From positions 163,704 to 227,703 of the forward strand of contig NZ_NNBK01000009.1 in assembly GCF_002803075.1 (NCBI RefSeq): 64,000 nucleotides of DNA, in the 5' to 3' direction. The stretch comes from Streptomyces sp. CB01373. Lineage in GTDB: Bacteria; Actinomycetota; Actinomycetes; Streptomycetales; Streptomycetaceae. The position numbers and the translations under genes were made by a program. Of the stretch, positions 34,481 through 43,262 are shown in pieces (within the stretch, counting starts at the first letter, position 1; every line of letters begins with the position of its first letter). Below the pieces are notes generated by a model. That model was not told the origin of the DNA. It did no database searches and saw only the letters and a list, made by a program, of their open reading frames with translations.

Positions 34481-35272
34481 CTAGCAGCTCGGGACCTTGT
34501 CCAGGCCCTTCTCCATGACGACCAGGGCGTCGACCGCGCCCTTGAGGGTGGTCACCGGGACCAGGCGCAGCCCCTTGGGCAGTTCGGCCTTCGCGTCGGC
34601 GCACTCGGCCCTCGGGACCAGGAAGACGGTGGCGCCGTCCCGGTGGGCGGCCTGGGTCTTGAGGGCCACACCGCCGACCGCGCCGACCGTGCCGTCGGCG
34701 TTGATGGTGCCCGTACCGGCGATGGTGCGGCCGCCGGTGAGGTCACCGCCGTTGCCGTCGCCGTGCAGCTTGTCGATGATGCCGAGGGAGAACAGCAGGC
34801 CCGCGCTGGGGCCGCCGACGTCGGCGAGCTTCAGCGTGACCCTGACCTTCTTGTCGCTGACGCCGAGGTACCTCAGAGCGGCCCGGGTGGCCGCGTCCTG
34901 GGACTGCCTCATCTGCTGCGCGTTGTGCTGCTCGATCTCCTTGACGCTGTTGCCGCTCGGGTAGACCGCGTCACGCGGCATGACCGCCCGGTCGGTGGCG
35001 AACCAGCCGTCGATCACGTCCCCCAGCGAGACGCGCGCGTCCGGGCCGGTGGCCTCGATGGTCGTCATCCGGAGCTGCCCGCTGGTCGTGCGGGTGGGCG
35101 CTCCGGAGATGGTGATGACCTGGGTGCCCTTGTTCTCCCCCAGCACGTTCGCCGTCATCCCGGGCTGCGCCACCGAGAACGGCAGCGGCGCGAGCACCGC
35201 CGTGGCGATCAGGGCCGCGACGGGCAGCGCACAGACGGCGAGGGCCTGGGAGCGTGTGAGACGAGAGAGCAC
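34481..35272 (-). CDS. Lon-like (S16) membrane protease, YlbL type
   Basis: A 263-residue protein. One N-terminal membrane helix (ALAVCALPVAALIATAVLAPL) anchors an extracellular or periplasmic domain with a Lon protease fold. The catalytic serine is in VGGPSAGLLFSLGI and the lysine in VGGVALKTQAA, the Ser-Lys dyad of the S16 family. It lacks the ATPase of true Lon and is shorter than YlbL (no PDZ domain visible). Function unknown. It starts with GTG and lacks a strong ribosome site. Confidence 0.88.
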   Translation of the reverse strand: MLSRLTRSQALAVCALPVAALIATAVLAPLPFSVAQPGMTANVLGENKGTQVITISGAPTRTTSGQLRMTTIEATGPDARVSLGDVIDGWFATDRAVMPRDAVYPSGNSVKEIEQHNAQQMRQSQDAATRAALRYLGVSDKKVRVTLKLADVGGPSAGLLFSLGIIDKLHGDGNGGDLTGGRTIAGTGTINADGTVGAVGGVALKTQAAHRDGATVFLVPRAECADAKAELPKGLRLVPVTTLKGAVDALVVMEKGLDKVPSC

Positions 35273-35419
35273 GGGATCAATCTATCCCCCGCACGAGATC
35301 CGGCCAGCGGGCGATGGCTCCCCCCACGACCGCTCCCCCGCGCCCCCTTCGACGACCGCTCCGACGACCGCTCCACCGCGACCGCGAGGAGCCGTGCCGC
35401 ACAGGCCCGGGGGCGGCGG

Positions 35420-36061
35420 TCAGCGCAGGGCCTCCGCCACCTCGCGGGCCGCGTGGACGACCCGGGGTCCGACCCGTTCAGGTACGGCGTCCGCCAGCAT
35501 GACGACCCCGACGCTGCCCTCCAGGCCGGTCACGCCGAGCAGGGGTGCCGCCGCCCCGCAGGCACCGGCCTCCAGCTCGCCGTGGGTCAGGGTGTAGCCG
35601 GGTTCCGCGGCCGGCCGGCGCCGGGCCTCGAGGATCGCCTTGCCCGCGGCGCCCCGCTCCAGGGTGTGCCGGAAACCGGCCCGGTAGGCCACGTGGTACT
35701 CGGTCCACGTCGGTTCGACCACGGCGACGGCCAGCGCCTCCGCGCCGTCCACCAGCGTCAGATGCGCGGTCGCCCCGATGTCCTCGGCCAGCGACCGCAG
35801 CGCCGGCAGCGCCGCCTCCCGTACCAGCGGATGCACCTGGCGGCCCAGCCGCAGCACTCCCAGCCCGACCCGGGCCCGGCCGCCCAGATCACGGCGGACG
35901 AGCATGTGCTGCTCCAGAGTGGCGAGCAGCCGGTACACCACCGTCCGGTTGACGCCCAGTCTGATCGACAGCTCGGTGACGGTCAGCCCGTGGTCCGTCT
36001 CGGCCAGCAGTTTGAGGACCCTCAGTCCCCGGTCGAGCGTCTGGGAGGTCTCCGCGGTCAC
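35420..36061 (-). CDS. IclR-family transcriptional regulator
   Basis: A 213-residue regulator. The HTH is SQTLDRGLRVLKLLAETDHGL and LSIRLGVNRTVVYRLLATLE; the effector-binding domain contains ATAHLTLVDGAEALAVAVVE. It is shorter than most IclR proteins (~250) in the effector domain. Of two GTGs in frame I choose 36061, with AAGGAG 9 bases upstream; the other is three codons earlier. No adjacent catabolic operon indicates its target. Confidence 0.88.
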   Translation of the reverse strand: MTAETSQTLDRGLRVLKLLAETDHGLTVTELSIRLGVNRTVVYRLLATLEQHMLVRRDLGGRARVGLGVLRLGRQVHPLVREAALPALRSLAEDIGATAHLTLVDGAEALAVAVVEPTWTEYHVAYRAGFRHTLERGAAGKAILEARRRPAAEPGYTLTHGELEAGACGAAAPLLGVTGLEGSVGVVMLADAVPERVGPRVVHAAREVAEALR

Positions 36062-36381
36062 GACGCCCACTCCTTAGTGGTGAGGTCGGCGGCCCTCTCC
36101 GCGTCGCGCGCGTCACCGGGTCCCGTCGGTGACGCGCAGCGGAGGCCCCCGATCGGCCGACGGTCCGGGCCGCCCGGACTGAAGTCGCTTCACGGCTGCG
36201 CTCCGTGGCGGCTCTGCCACGGTGCGTCGGCGTAGCCGGACACTAGCGAAGGAGTTCGCTGAGCGGAAGCCTCCGTCCAGAATCCGGTCACCGACCGGTA
36301 GGAAGTGCGGAGTTCATCCCGATATGCACTCGCGGTGGTGCCGGGGGGCCACGCATCAGGAACGCGCGGCCGCACCCCGGG
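36062..36381. other. Intergenic region, no supported gene
   Basis: 320 bases between the IclR start and the helicase stop. A 61-codon minus-strand frame (36190-36375) exists, but its codon bias is weak and I find no ribosome site, so I leave it out. A palindrome near 36280-36300 (GGTCACCGACCGGT) is the only structure noted. Confidence 0.5.
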
Positions 36382-38235
36382 TCACTTCATCCGTGTCGCC
36401 CACTCCTGCACCTTGGCGATGCGCTGGCGCAGCTGCCCCGGCGTCGCCTCGGCGCTGGGCGGACCACCGCACACCCGGCGCAGCTCGGTGTGGACGACCC
36501 CGTGCGGCTTGCCGCTCTGGTGGACGTACGCGCCGACCATCGTGTTGAGCTGCCGGCGCAGCTCCATCAGCTCCTTGTGCGTCACCACCGGGCGCCGGTC
36601 GGCGGGCAGTTCGAGCAGGTCGGCCTCGGTGTCGGGCCGCTTGCGGCTGTGCGCGATCTGCCGGGCCTGCCGCTTCTGGAGCAGCATCTGCACCTGCTCG
36701 GGTTCGAGCAGGCCCGGGATGCCGAGGTAGTCCCGCTCCTCGTCGCTGCCCGGGTGTGCCTGCATGCCGAACTCGGCGCCGTCGTAGAGGACCCGGTCGA
36801 AGACGGCGTCGGACTCCAGCGCCTCGAAGGGCAGCATGTCCTGCTCACCGGTGTCCTCGCCCTGCTCCCGGTTCGCCTCGTCCATCTCCTTCTCGGACTC
36901 GGCGTACGGGTCCTCCTCGCCGTCCTTCTTCGGCTTGTCGAGGGCGTGGTCGCGCTCGACCTCCATCTCGTTGGCGAAGGTCAGCAGGTCCGGGACGGTC
37001 GGCAGGAAGACTGAGGCGGTCTCGCCGCGCCTGCGGGACCGTACGAAACGGCCGACGGCCTGGGCGAAGAAGAGCGGGGTGGAGATGGTGGTGGCGTACA
37101 CGCCGACCGCGAGCCGGGGTACGTCGACGCCCTCGGAGACCATGCGGACGGCGACCATCCAGCGGTCCTCACTGCCGCTGAAGTCGTCGATCCGCTGGGA
37201 GGCGCCGGCGTCGTCGGACAGGACGAGGGTCGCGCTGCTGCCCGTGATCTCGCGGATCAGCTTGGCGTAGGCGCGGGCGGACTCCTGGTCGGAGGCGATG
37301 ACCAGGGCGCCGGCGTCCGGGATGGCCTTGCGGACCTCGGTCAGCCGCTGGTCGGCGGCGCGCAGCACGGCCGGCATCCACTCGCCGCGCGCGTCGAGCG
37401 CGGTGCGCCAGGCCTGGCTGACGGCGTCCTTGGTCATCGGCTCGCCGAGCCTGGCCTCGATCTCGTCGCCCGCCTTCGTGCGCCAGCGCATGTTGCCGCT
37501 GTAGGAGAGGAAGATGACGGGCCGGACGACGCCGTCGGAGAGGGCGGAGCCGTAGCCGTAGGTGTAGTCGGCGGAGGAACGCCGGATGCCGGCCGAGTCC
37601 TCCTCGTACGTGACGAACGGGATGGGGTTGGTGTCCGAGCGGAACGGCGTACCGGTGAGGGCGAGGCGGCGGGTCGCGGGCTCGAAGGCCTCCAGGCACG
37701 CCTCGCCCCACGACTTGGAGTCGCCGGCGTGGTGGATCTCGTCGAGGATGACGAGGGTCTTGCGCTGCTCGACGCGGTTGCGGTGCAGCATGGGACGTAC
37801 GCCGACGCCCGCGTACGTCACGGCGACGCCGTGGTACGACTTGCCGAGCGGGCCCGCGCTGTACTCCGGGTCGAGCTTGATGCCTATCCGCGCGGCGGCC
37901 TCGGCCCACTGCTTCTTCAGGTGCTCGGTCGGCGCGACCACGGTCACCTGCTGGACGACGTGGTGGTGCAGCAGCCAGGAGGCCAGCGTCAGTGCGAAGG
38001 TCGTCTTTCCGGCGCCGGGGGTGGCCACCGCCAGGAAGTCGCGGGGCTGGTTCTGGACGTACTTCTCCAACGCCCCCTGCTGCCAGGCACGCAGCTTCCC
38101 GGCCGTACCCCAGGGGGCGCGACCGGGAAAGGCGGGCGAGAGATGGTGGGAGTGGGACGAGCTGGCAGACATAGGGGTGGGCCCGGAGGGCTCTCCGTTG
38201 AGGGTGGTGGCGGGTGACGGGCGGGCAGTAGTCAC
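36382..38235 (-). CDS. DEAD/DEAH superfamily 2 helicase (Snf2/UvrB-like)
   Basis: A 617-residue helicase. Motif I is VATPGAGKTTFAL, motif II LVILDEIHHAG, motif III LTGTPFR, and motif VI AQAVGRFVRSRRRG. Helicase core occupies residues ~45-430; an acidic linker (DGEEDPYAESEKEMDEANREQ) and a C-terminal helical domain follow. It is a conserved Streptomyces protein of unknown substrate; DNA translocation rather than RNA unwinding is suggested by motif III. The GTG start lies close to GGAG. Confidence 0.92.
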   Translation of the reverse strand: MTTARPSPATTLNGEPSGPTPMSASSSHSHHLSPAFPGRAPWGTAGKLRAWQQGALEKYVQNQPRDFLAVATPGAGKTTFALTLASWLLHHHVVQQVTVVAPTEHLKKQWAEAAARIGIKLDPEYSAGPLGKSYHGVAVTYAGVGVRPMLHRNRVEQRKTLVILDEIHHAGDSKSWGEACLEAFEPATRRLALTGTPFRSDTNPIPFVTYEEDSAGIRRSSADYTYGYGSALSDGVVRPVIFLSYSGNMRWRTKAGDEIEARLGEPMTKDAVSQAWRTALDARGEWMPAVLRAADQRLTEVRKAIPDAGALVIASDQESARAYAKLIREITGSSATLVLSDDAGASQRIDDFSGSEDRWMVAVRMVSEGVDVPRLAVGVYATTISTPLFFAQAVGRFVRSRRRGETASVFLPTVPDLLTFANEMEVERDHALDKPKKDGEEDPYAESEKEMDEANREQGEDTGEQDMLPFEALESDAVFDRVLYDGAEFGMQAHPGSDEERDYLGIPGLLEPEQVQMLLQKRQARQIAHSRKRPDTEADLLELPADRRPVVTHKELMELRRQLNTMVGAYVHQSGKPHGVVHTELRRVCGGPPSAEATPGQLRQRIAKVQEWATRMK

Positions 38236-38390
38236 GGTCTCCGGTTCGCTGTGCTGGGGGTCTCGGCTACGTATGACGACCGGGCCACCCTATCGGTGCC
38301 CCCACCCGGCACTCAGGGCAACAACGCCACATCCGGCGCGGGTGCGACAGGCGTCACAGATCAGCGAGCGAAGCGCGGCAGCACACGGTG

Positions 38391-39863
38391 TCACCGGGGC
38401 TCTGTCCGCAGCCGCCGTGTCACCCATGCCCCCGTCAGGGCCACCGCCGCCATCGGGAGGAAGACCACCGCGAACGCCGCCGAGTGGGAGGCGGAGGCCG
38501 TGGTGGCGGTGGTGTGGGCCACCGTGCCGCCGCCCAGCGCGGCGAAGGCGGCGCCGCCCGCGGCGAGCAGGACGACGTTGGAGAGGGCGTCGGAGATCTG
38601 CAGGGCCGCGGAGTTGGTGCCGGCCTCCTCGGGGGCCGACAGCCGCAGCAGCAGCACGCTGGTGGAGGCGATGACCAGGCCCATGCCGAAGCAGCCGAAG
38701 GCCCAGGCGACGGCGACCGTCCAGACCGGGACGGCGGCGATCAGCACACTGGGCGCGGCGGCGATGGCCGCGGCCACCAGCACCATCCCGATGGTCATCA
38801 GCCGCTCCCGGTACGGCGCCATCCGCGGCTGCGACTGCACCCACGAGCCCAGCGCCCAGGTGACCCCGCCGGCCGCGAGGGAGAACCCGGCCAGCGTCGG
38901 GGACAGCCCCCGCTGGGTGACGAGCATCAGCGGCACGAAGGACTCGGCGGCGATGAAGGAGCCCGCCGCGACCCCGCGCAGCAGCACGACGGACGGCAGC
39001 CCGCGCGCCGCCCGGTACGTGCCGCGCGGCAGCAGCCCCCGCACGGCCGGGACCAGCAGCGCGGCCCCGGCCGCTCCGGACAGCAGCGACAGCCAGCGCA
39101 GGTCCTGGGCCGCGTACTGGAGCAGCCCGGCGCCCAGGGAGATGCCGAGGGCGAGCCGGATGCGGCGCAGGTCGAAGGAGGACTGCCCGGCGCCCTCGCC
39201 GACGCCCTCGCCCACCGGGCCGCCTGCCCGTCGCCGTATCTGCGGCAGGGCGATGGCCAGCGGGAACACCACGAGCACCGGAATGCCGACGAAGACCCAG
39301 CGCCAGCCCAGATGCTCGGTCACCGCGCCCGAGGCGAGCGGGCCGACGATCGACGGGACCACCCAGGCCGCCGCGAACGCCGCCATGATCGACGGGCGCA
39401 GCCGCTCGGGGTAGGCCCGCCCGACGACGACGTACAGGGCGACGATCACCAGGCCGCCGCCGAGCCCCTGCACGGCGCGCCCGGCGATGAACACCCACAT
39501 CGTGCTCGCCGTCCCGGCCAGCAGCAGCCCGGCCACGAACGAACCGATCCCCGCGGTCAGCGGGGCCAGGGGACCGCGCCGGTCCGACCACTGTCCGGAA
39601 AGCACCATCCCGAACAGGCTGGTGGTGAAGAACCCCGAGAACGCGAACGCGTACAGCGACACCCCGTCCAGCTCCCGCGCCGCCACGGGCATCGCCGTGC
39701 CGACGGCCGTCGCCTCGAAGGCGATCAGCAGGACAACGGAAACGATCCCGATGCTCAGCGCCCGGTGGTCGCGGCTCAGCACGGTGCCGGCCGGCACGTC
39801 GTGGGGACCGGATCTGTCGGAGATGTCGGCGACCTCAGCGTCGCGCGGTTCCAGGGCGCTCAT
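38391..39863 (-). CDS. MFS transporter, DHA2 (14-helix) drug exporter family
   Basis: A 490-residue membrane protein with ~14 hydrophobic segments. The inter-helix motif A (GQWSDRRGPLAPLTAGIG) and the motif C region (AAAWVVPSIVGPLASGAV) identify an exporter of the drug:H+ antiporter-2 family. A ~35-residue polar cytoplasmic N-terminus precedes helix 1. Substrate unknown. It is divergent from tRNA-Cys and probably monocistronic. Confidence 0.9.
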   Translation of the reverse strand: MSALEPRDAEVADISDRSGPHDVPAGTVLSRDHRALSIGIVSVVLLIAFEATAVGTAMPVAARELDGVSLYAFAFSGFFTTSLFGMVLSGQWSDRRGPLAPLTAGIGSFVAGLLLAGTASTMWVFIAGRAVQGLGGGLVIVALYVVVGRAYPERLRPSIMAAFAAAWVVPSIVGPLASGAVTEHLGWRWVFVGIPVLVVFPLAIALPQIRRRAGGPVGEGVGEGAGQSSFDLRRIRLALGISLGAGLLQYAAQDLRWLSLLSGAAGAALLVPAVRGLLPRGTYRAARGLPSVVLLRGVAAGSFIAAESFVPLMLVTQRGLSPTLAGFSLAAGGVTWALGSWVQSQPRMAPYRERLMTIGMVLVAAAIAAAPSVLIAAVPVWTVAVAWAFGCFGMGLVIASTSVLLLRLSAPEEAGTNSAALQISDALSNVVLLAAGGAAFAALGGGTVAHTTATTASASHSAAFAVVFLPMAAVALTGAWVTRRLRTEPR

Positions 39864-40079
39864 GGTCGCCAGAGTAAGGTGCGCAGCCTGCTTTGGCCCC
39901 TGTCGGGAGTACCCTCACGGCCGGGACCTTGGTCGTACGACCACCGCCCGAGCCCCCATTCATGAACGCCGCATGGCAGTCGCGTTGCGACCCCCGCCCT
40001 GCCCTTGAGCCCCGGTCGCCCGCGCCCTACGGTCGATTTCACCGATTCCGGGCCGGCGAAGCCCCTTCCGCCCCGACAC

Positions 40080-40151
40080 GGCCGTGTGCCCGAATGGTTC
40101 AGGGACTCGCCTGCAAAGCGAGTTACGCGGGTTCGATTCCCGCCACGGCCT
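40080..40151 (+). tRNA. tRNA-Cys (anticodon GCA)
   Basis: 72 bases. The acceptor GGCCGTG pairs with CACGGCC, discriminator T; anticodon stem-loop CTCGC-CTGCAAA-GCGAG (anticodon GCA); T-loop GTTCGATTC. The 3' end is only one base from the stop of the convergent SUKH-type gene. Confidence 0.97.
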
Positions 40152-40152
40152 C

Positions 40153-40755
40153 TCAGTGGGCGTCTGAAATCCGCCGGCGGCGCAGGAGCCAGAAGGTGAA
40201 GGCGAGGGTGGAGACGTCCTTGGTGAGGGGGGCCGGCGCGGATTCGGGGCCGGTCCAGGTGAGGACCTCGCCGGTGGTGCCGTCGACCAGCAGGCTGCTG
40301 CCGTCGGCGAAACGGCCGAGGCGTATCAACTGGTGAGCGCGGGCGGGGAGTTCGTCGGGCCAGAAGTCGTCGGGGCACTCGTCGGCGCAGAACTCGGCGA
40401 GCGTCGGCAGGGGCACGTCGGTGTCGGACTGGAGGAGTACGCCGTCCTCGGGCAGACCCGTGTCGCGCAGGAAGCGGCGGGTGGGCTCGTGGGTGAGAGT
40501 GGCGGGAAAGTCGACGTCCTCGTAGCGCGCGATCCGGCCGCGGCCGAACTCACGGTGCAGCAGGTGGGCGCGCAGGTCGAGGGTGAGTCCGGAGGCCGTG
40601 CCGGGCCTGACGGCCGGAACCGCCGGGCGGACGCGGGCCGCCGGGCGGACGGGAGCCGCCATCGGGCGGAACGCGAACTCGCCGTAGGAACGGCGCAGTT
40701 CGCGGGCCCTCTCGGGCAGGGTGATCACCCTGACAACGGTGTCGGTCATACTCAT
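40153..40755 (-). CDS. SUKH-4 family immunity-type protein
   Basis: A 200-residue soluble protein. The region from ~70 on has the SUKH-4 pattern: EFGRGRIARYEDVDFPATLTH, LRDTGLPEDGVLL, and a C-terminal FADGSSLLVDGTTGEVLTW. SUKH proteins commonly neutralise polymorphic nuclease toxins, but in Streptomyces many stand alone; no toxin gene adjoins this one. The N-terminal ~65 residues are Arg/Ala/Pro-rich linker. Either of two ATGs (40755, 40749) may start it. Confidence 0.78.
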   Translation of the reverse strand: MSMTDTVVRVITLPERARELRRSYGEFAFRPMAAPVRPAARVRPAVPAVRPGTASGLTLDLRAHLLHREFGRGRIARYEDVDFPATLTHEPTRRFLRDTGLPEDGVLLQSDTDVPLPTLAEFCADECPDDFWPDELPARAHQLIRLGRFADGSSLLVDGTTGEVLTWTGPESAPAPLTKDVSTLAFTFWLLRRRRISDAH

Positions 40756-40900
40756 CGTTCCCCCGTGCGGTTCAGTTCAGGTGCCGGGGCGGACCGCGTC
40801 CCGGGCTGGTTCGGGGCCGGGCGCTCCGTCTCGGGCGGCGGCCCTCGTCACCACTGCCCGAAGACTACGCCCCCTCACTGACAACGTCCCAAAACGGAAG

Positions 40901-40922
40901 ACGCCGGGCGGCCGCCCGGCGT
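40901..40922. terminator. Palindromic terminator after xdh operon
   Basis: ACGCCGGGCGG and its complement form a perfect 22-base palindrome, 36 bases past the large-subunit stop, with pyrimidine runs on both sides. Confidence 0.7.
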
Positions 40923-40958
40923 TCCTTTCCAGCCTGTCTCACCGCGGGCGGACGCCCC

Positions 40959-43262
40959 TCACTGCGCGGTCACCACCGCGGCCTGCGGACGGATCGGCAG
41001 CCGGTTGACCGGACGGCCCGTGGCGGCGCGTACCGCGGAGGCGACGGCCGCGGGCGAGGTCACCACCGGTACCGCGCTGACCGCCTTGGCGCCGAAGGGG
41101 GCGACGACGTCCCGCTCCTCGACCAGTTTCACGATCCGGATGTCCGGCGCGTCCAGGGCGGTGGGCAGGGCGTAGCCGGTGAGGTCGGGGTGGCGGACCA
41201 GTCCGCGCGGGGTGCGCAGGTTCTCGGTGAGGGCGATGCCCACGCCCTGGGTGACGCCCCCCTCGATCCGGGCGGCGAGCTGGGCCGGGTTGAGCACCCG
41301 GCCCACGTCCTGGGCGAGGGCCATCTCCACGACCCGTACCGAGCCCAGCTCGATGTCCACGTCCACCACCGCGCGCACGGCGCAGAAGGCCAGGCCCACG
41401 AAGGCGTCGCCCTGACCCGCACCGTCCAGCGGCTCGGTGGGGTGCGGGCGGCACTGGGCGGTGGCCCACAGCTCCTTGCCGTCCAGCGCCTCCGTGACCG
41501 TGGTGGACAGCACGCCGTCGTACGACGTGATCTTGCCGTCGGTGATCTGGAGCAGCTCGGTGGACATGCCGAACTTGTGGGCGAGGGGCTGGAGGAGCTG
41601 GGTGCGGACCATCTTGGCCGCGCGTTCCACCGCGCCGCCCGACACCCAGGTGTGGCGGCCCCGGCAGCCGGCGCCGGCCGGCGGCTGGTCGGTGTCGACC
41701 GCGGCGACGTGCACCTCGTCGATGCCGAGGGTCTCCTGGACGATCTGCCGGGCGAGCGTCGTGAAGCCCTGGCCGGACTCCACCGCCGCGCACAGCACCG
41801 TCGCCACGCCGCCCTGCACCCGCACGGTCGCCGTGGAGACCTCGTCTGCGCCCTCAGCGCCGAGCATGTGCACCATGCCCAGGCCGTAGCCCACGCCCCG
41901 GCGCACCGCGCCCGGTTCGCCCGCCCCCTCCAGGCCGCCGGGCAGCAGCCACTCCTCCTCGGGGACGTCCTTGGGCAGCGGCGGCAGCGGGTGGTCCCGT
42001 ACCGCCTGGAGCAGTTCGGCGACCGGGGCCGGGCACGTCACCGTCTGGCCGGTCGGCAGTACGTCGCCGGTCGCCATGACGTTGCGCAGGCGCACCTCGG
42101 CCGGGTCCAGGCCGAGCTTCTTGGCCAGCTTGTCCATCTGCGCCTCGTAGGCGGCGCACACCTGCATCGCGCCCTCGCCGCGGACGTGCCCGGACGGCGG
42201 GTTGTTGGTGCGTACGGCCCAGCCCTCGATGAAGGCGTTCGGGACGACGTAGGGGCCGCAGGCGAAGGAAACGGCGGCGGCGAGGGCCTCGGAGGAGGTG
42301 TCGGCGTAGGCGCCCGCGTCCAGCAGGATCTGCGCCTCGACCTTGACCAACGCGCCCTCGGCGTCGGCGTGGTGACGGTAGCGCAGGAGCGTGGGGTGGC
42401 GGTGCGGGTGACCCAGGAAGGACTCCTCGCGGGTCGCGGTGAGCTTCACCGGGCAGCCGGTCTTCAGCGCCAGCAGGCCGAGCGGGAGCTGGAAGCCCTG
42501 GTCCTCGCGGTCGGCCGTGGCGCCGGGCACGCCGGTGACGACGATCTTCACGCGATCGGGTTCCAGGCCGTAGCAGGCGGCGAGCGCGTCACGGTCGGTG
42601 TGCGGGTCGGTGGAGGCCAGGTACAGCTCCACGCCGCCGTCGGGGCGGGGCACCGCGAGGCCGGCCTCGGCGCCGATGGGGGCCGGGTCCTGGCGGCCGA
42701 TGCGGTACAGGCCCTCGACGACGACCTCGCCGGCCGCCTCCGGGTCGCCGTGGCGCAGCGGGATGTGCCGGATCAGATTGCCGTCGGGGTGCAGCGGCTC
42801 CGCCTCGAAGGCCTGTTCGGGATCGGTCACCGGGTCGAGCACCTCGTACTCGACGATGACGGCGGCGGCGGCCATCCGGGCGGTGTCCGGGTGGTCGGCG
42901 GCCACGGCCGCGATGGGCTCGCCGTGGTGGCGCACGACCTCGGAGGCGAACACCGGGCGGTCGGGCGTGCCGCGGCCGTGGACCTTGCGGCCCGGGACGT
43001 CCTCGTGGGTGACGACGGCCCGGACGCCGGGCATCTCGCGCGCGTGTGCCGTGTCGATGGACACGATGCGCGCGTGCGGGTGCGGCGAGCGCAGCACGGC
43101 CGCCCACAGCAGGCCCTCGGCCCACAGGTCGGCCGCGTACGGGAAGGTGCCCTCCGTCTTGGCGCGGGCGTCGGCGGCGGGCAGTGAGGAGCCGAGACCG
43201 TGCGGCAGCGGTTCGGGTGCCGGGGCGGTCTCCGCGGCGGCGGTGGCGGCTTCGTTGCTCAC
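40959..43262 (-). CDS. Xanthine-dehydrogenase-family molybdopterin-binding subunit (catalytic Glu absent)
   Basis: A 767-residue large subunit of the XDH/CO-dehydrogenase superfamily. Family segments include PYAADLWAEGLLWAAVLRSPHPHARI at the start, RGEGAMQVCAAYEAQMDKLA, GAGCRGRHTWVSGGAVERAA and TQGVGIALTENL. Close to the C-terminus, where the family has KAVGE or KGVGE with the catalytic glutamate, this protein reads GAKAVSAVPVVTSPAAVASAV: Ser-Ala replaces Gly-Glu. The enzyme may therefore lack the usual hydroxylase chemistry. The GTG start has GGAGG 6 bases upstream and overlaps the iron-sulfur gene by 4 bases. Confidence 0.9.
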   Translation of the reverse strand: MSNEAATAAAETAPAPEPLPHGLGSSLPAADARAKTEGTFPYAADLWAEGLLWAAVLRSPHPHARIVSIDTAHAREMPGVRAVVTHEDVPGRKVHGRGTPDRPVFASEVVRHHGEPIAAVAADHPDTARMAAAAVIVEYEVLDPVTDPEQAFEAEPLHPDGNLIRHIPLRHGDPEAAGEVVVEGLYRIGRQDPAPIGAEAGLAVPRPDGGVELYLASTDPHTDRDALAACYGLEPDRVKIVVTGVPGATADREDQGFQLPLGLLALKTGCPVKLTATREESFLGHPHRHPTLLRYRHHADAEGALVKVEAQILLDAGAYADTSSEALAAAVSFACGPYVVPNAFIEGWAVRTNNPPSGHVRGEGAMQVCAAYEAQMDKLAKKLGLDPAEVRLRNVMATGDVLPTGQTVTCPAPVAELLQAVRDHPLPPLPKDVPEEEWLLPGGLEGAGEPGAVRRGVGYGLGMVHMLGAEGADEVSTATVRVQGGVATVLCAAVESGQGFTTLARQIVQETLGIDEVHVAAVDTDQPPAGAGCRGRHTWVSGGAVERAAKMVRTQLLQPLAHKFGMSTELLQITDGKITSYDGVLSTTVTEALDGKELWATAQCRPHPTEPLDGAGQGDAFVGLAFCAVRAVVDVDIELGSVRVVEMALAQDVGRVLNPAQLAARIEGGVTQGVGIALTENLRTPRGLVRHPDLTGYALPTALDAPDIRIVKLVEERDVVAPFGAKAVSAVPVVTSPAAVASAVRAATGRPVNRLPIRPQAAVVTAQ

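Noticed and set aside
36190..36375. A 61-codon minus frame (MRPRVPDAWPPGTT...) beside the helicase
   Set aside because: Weak third-position GC bias, no ribosome site, no recognisable family; could be decayed DNA but not supported as a gene.
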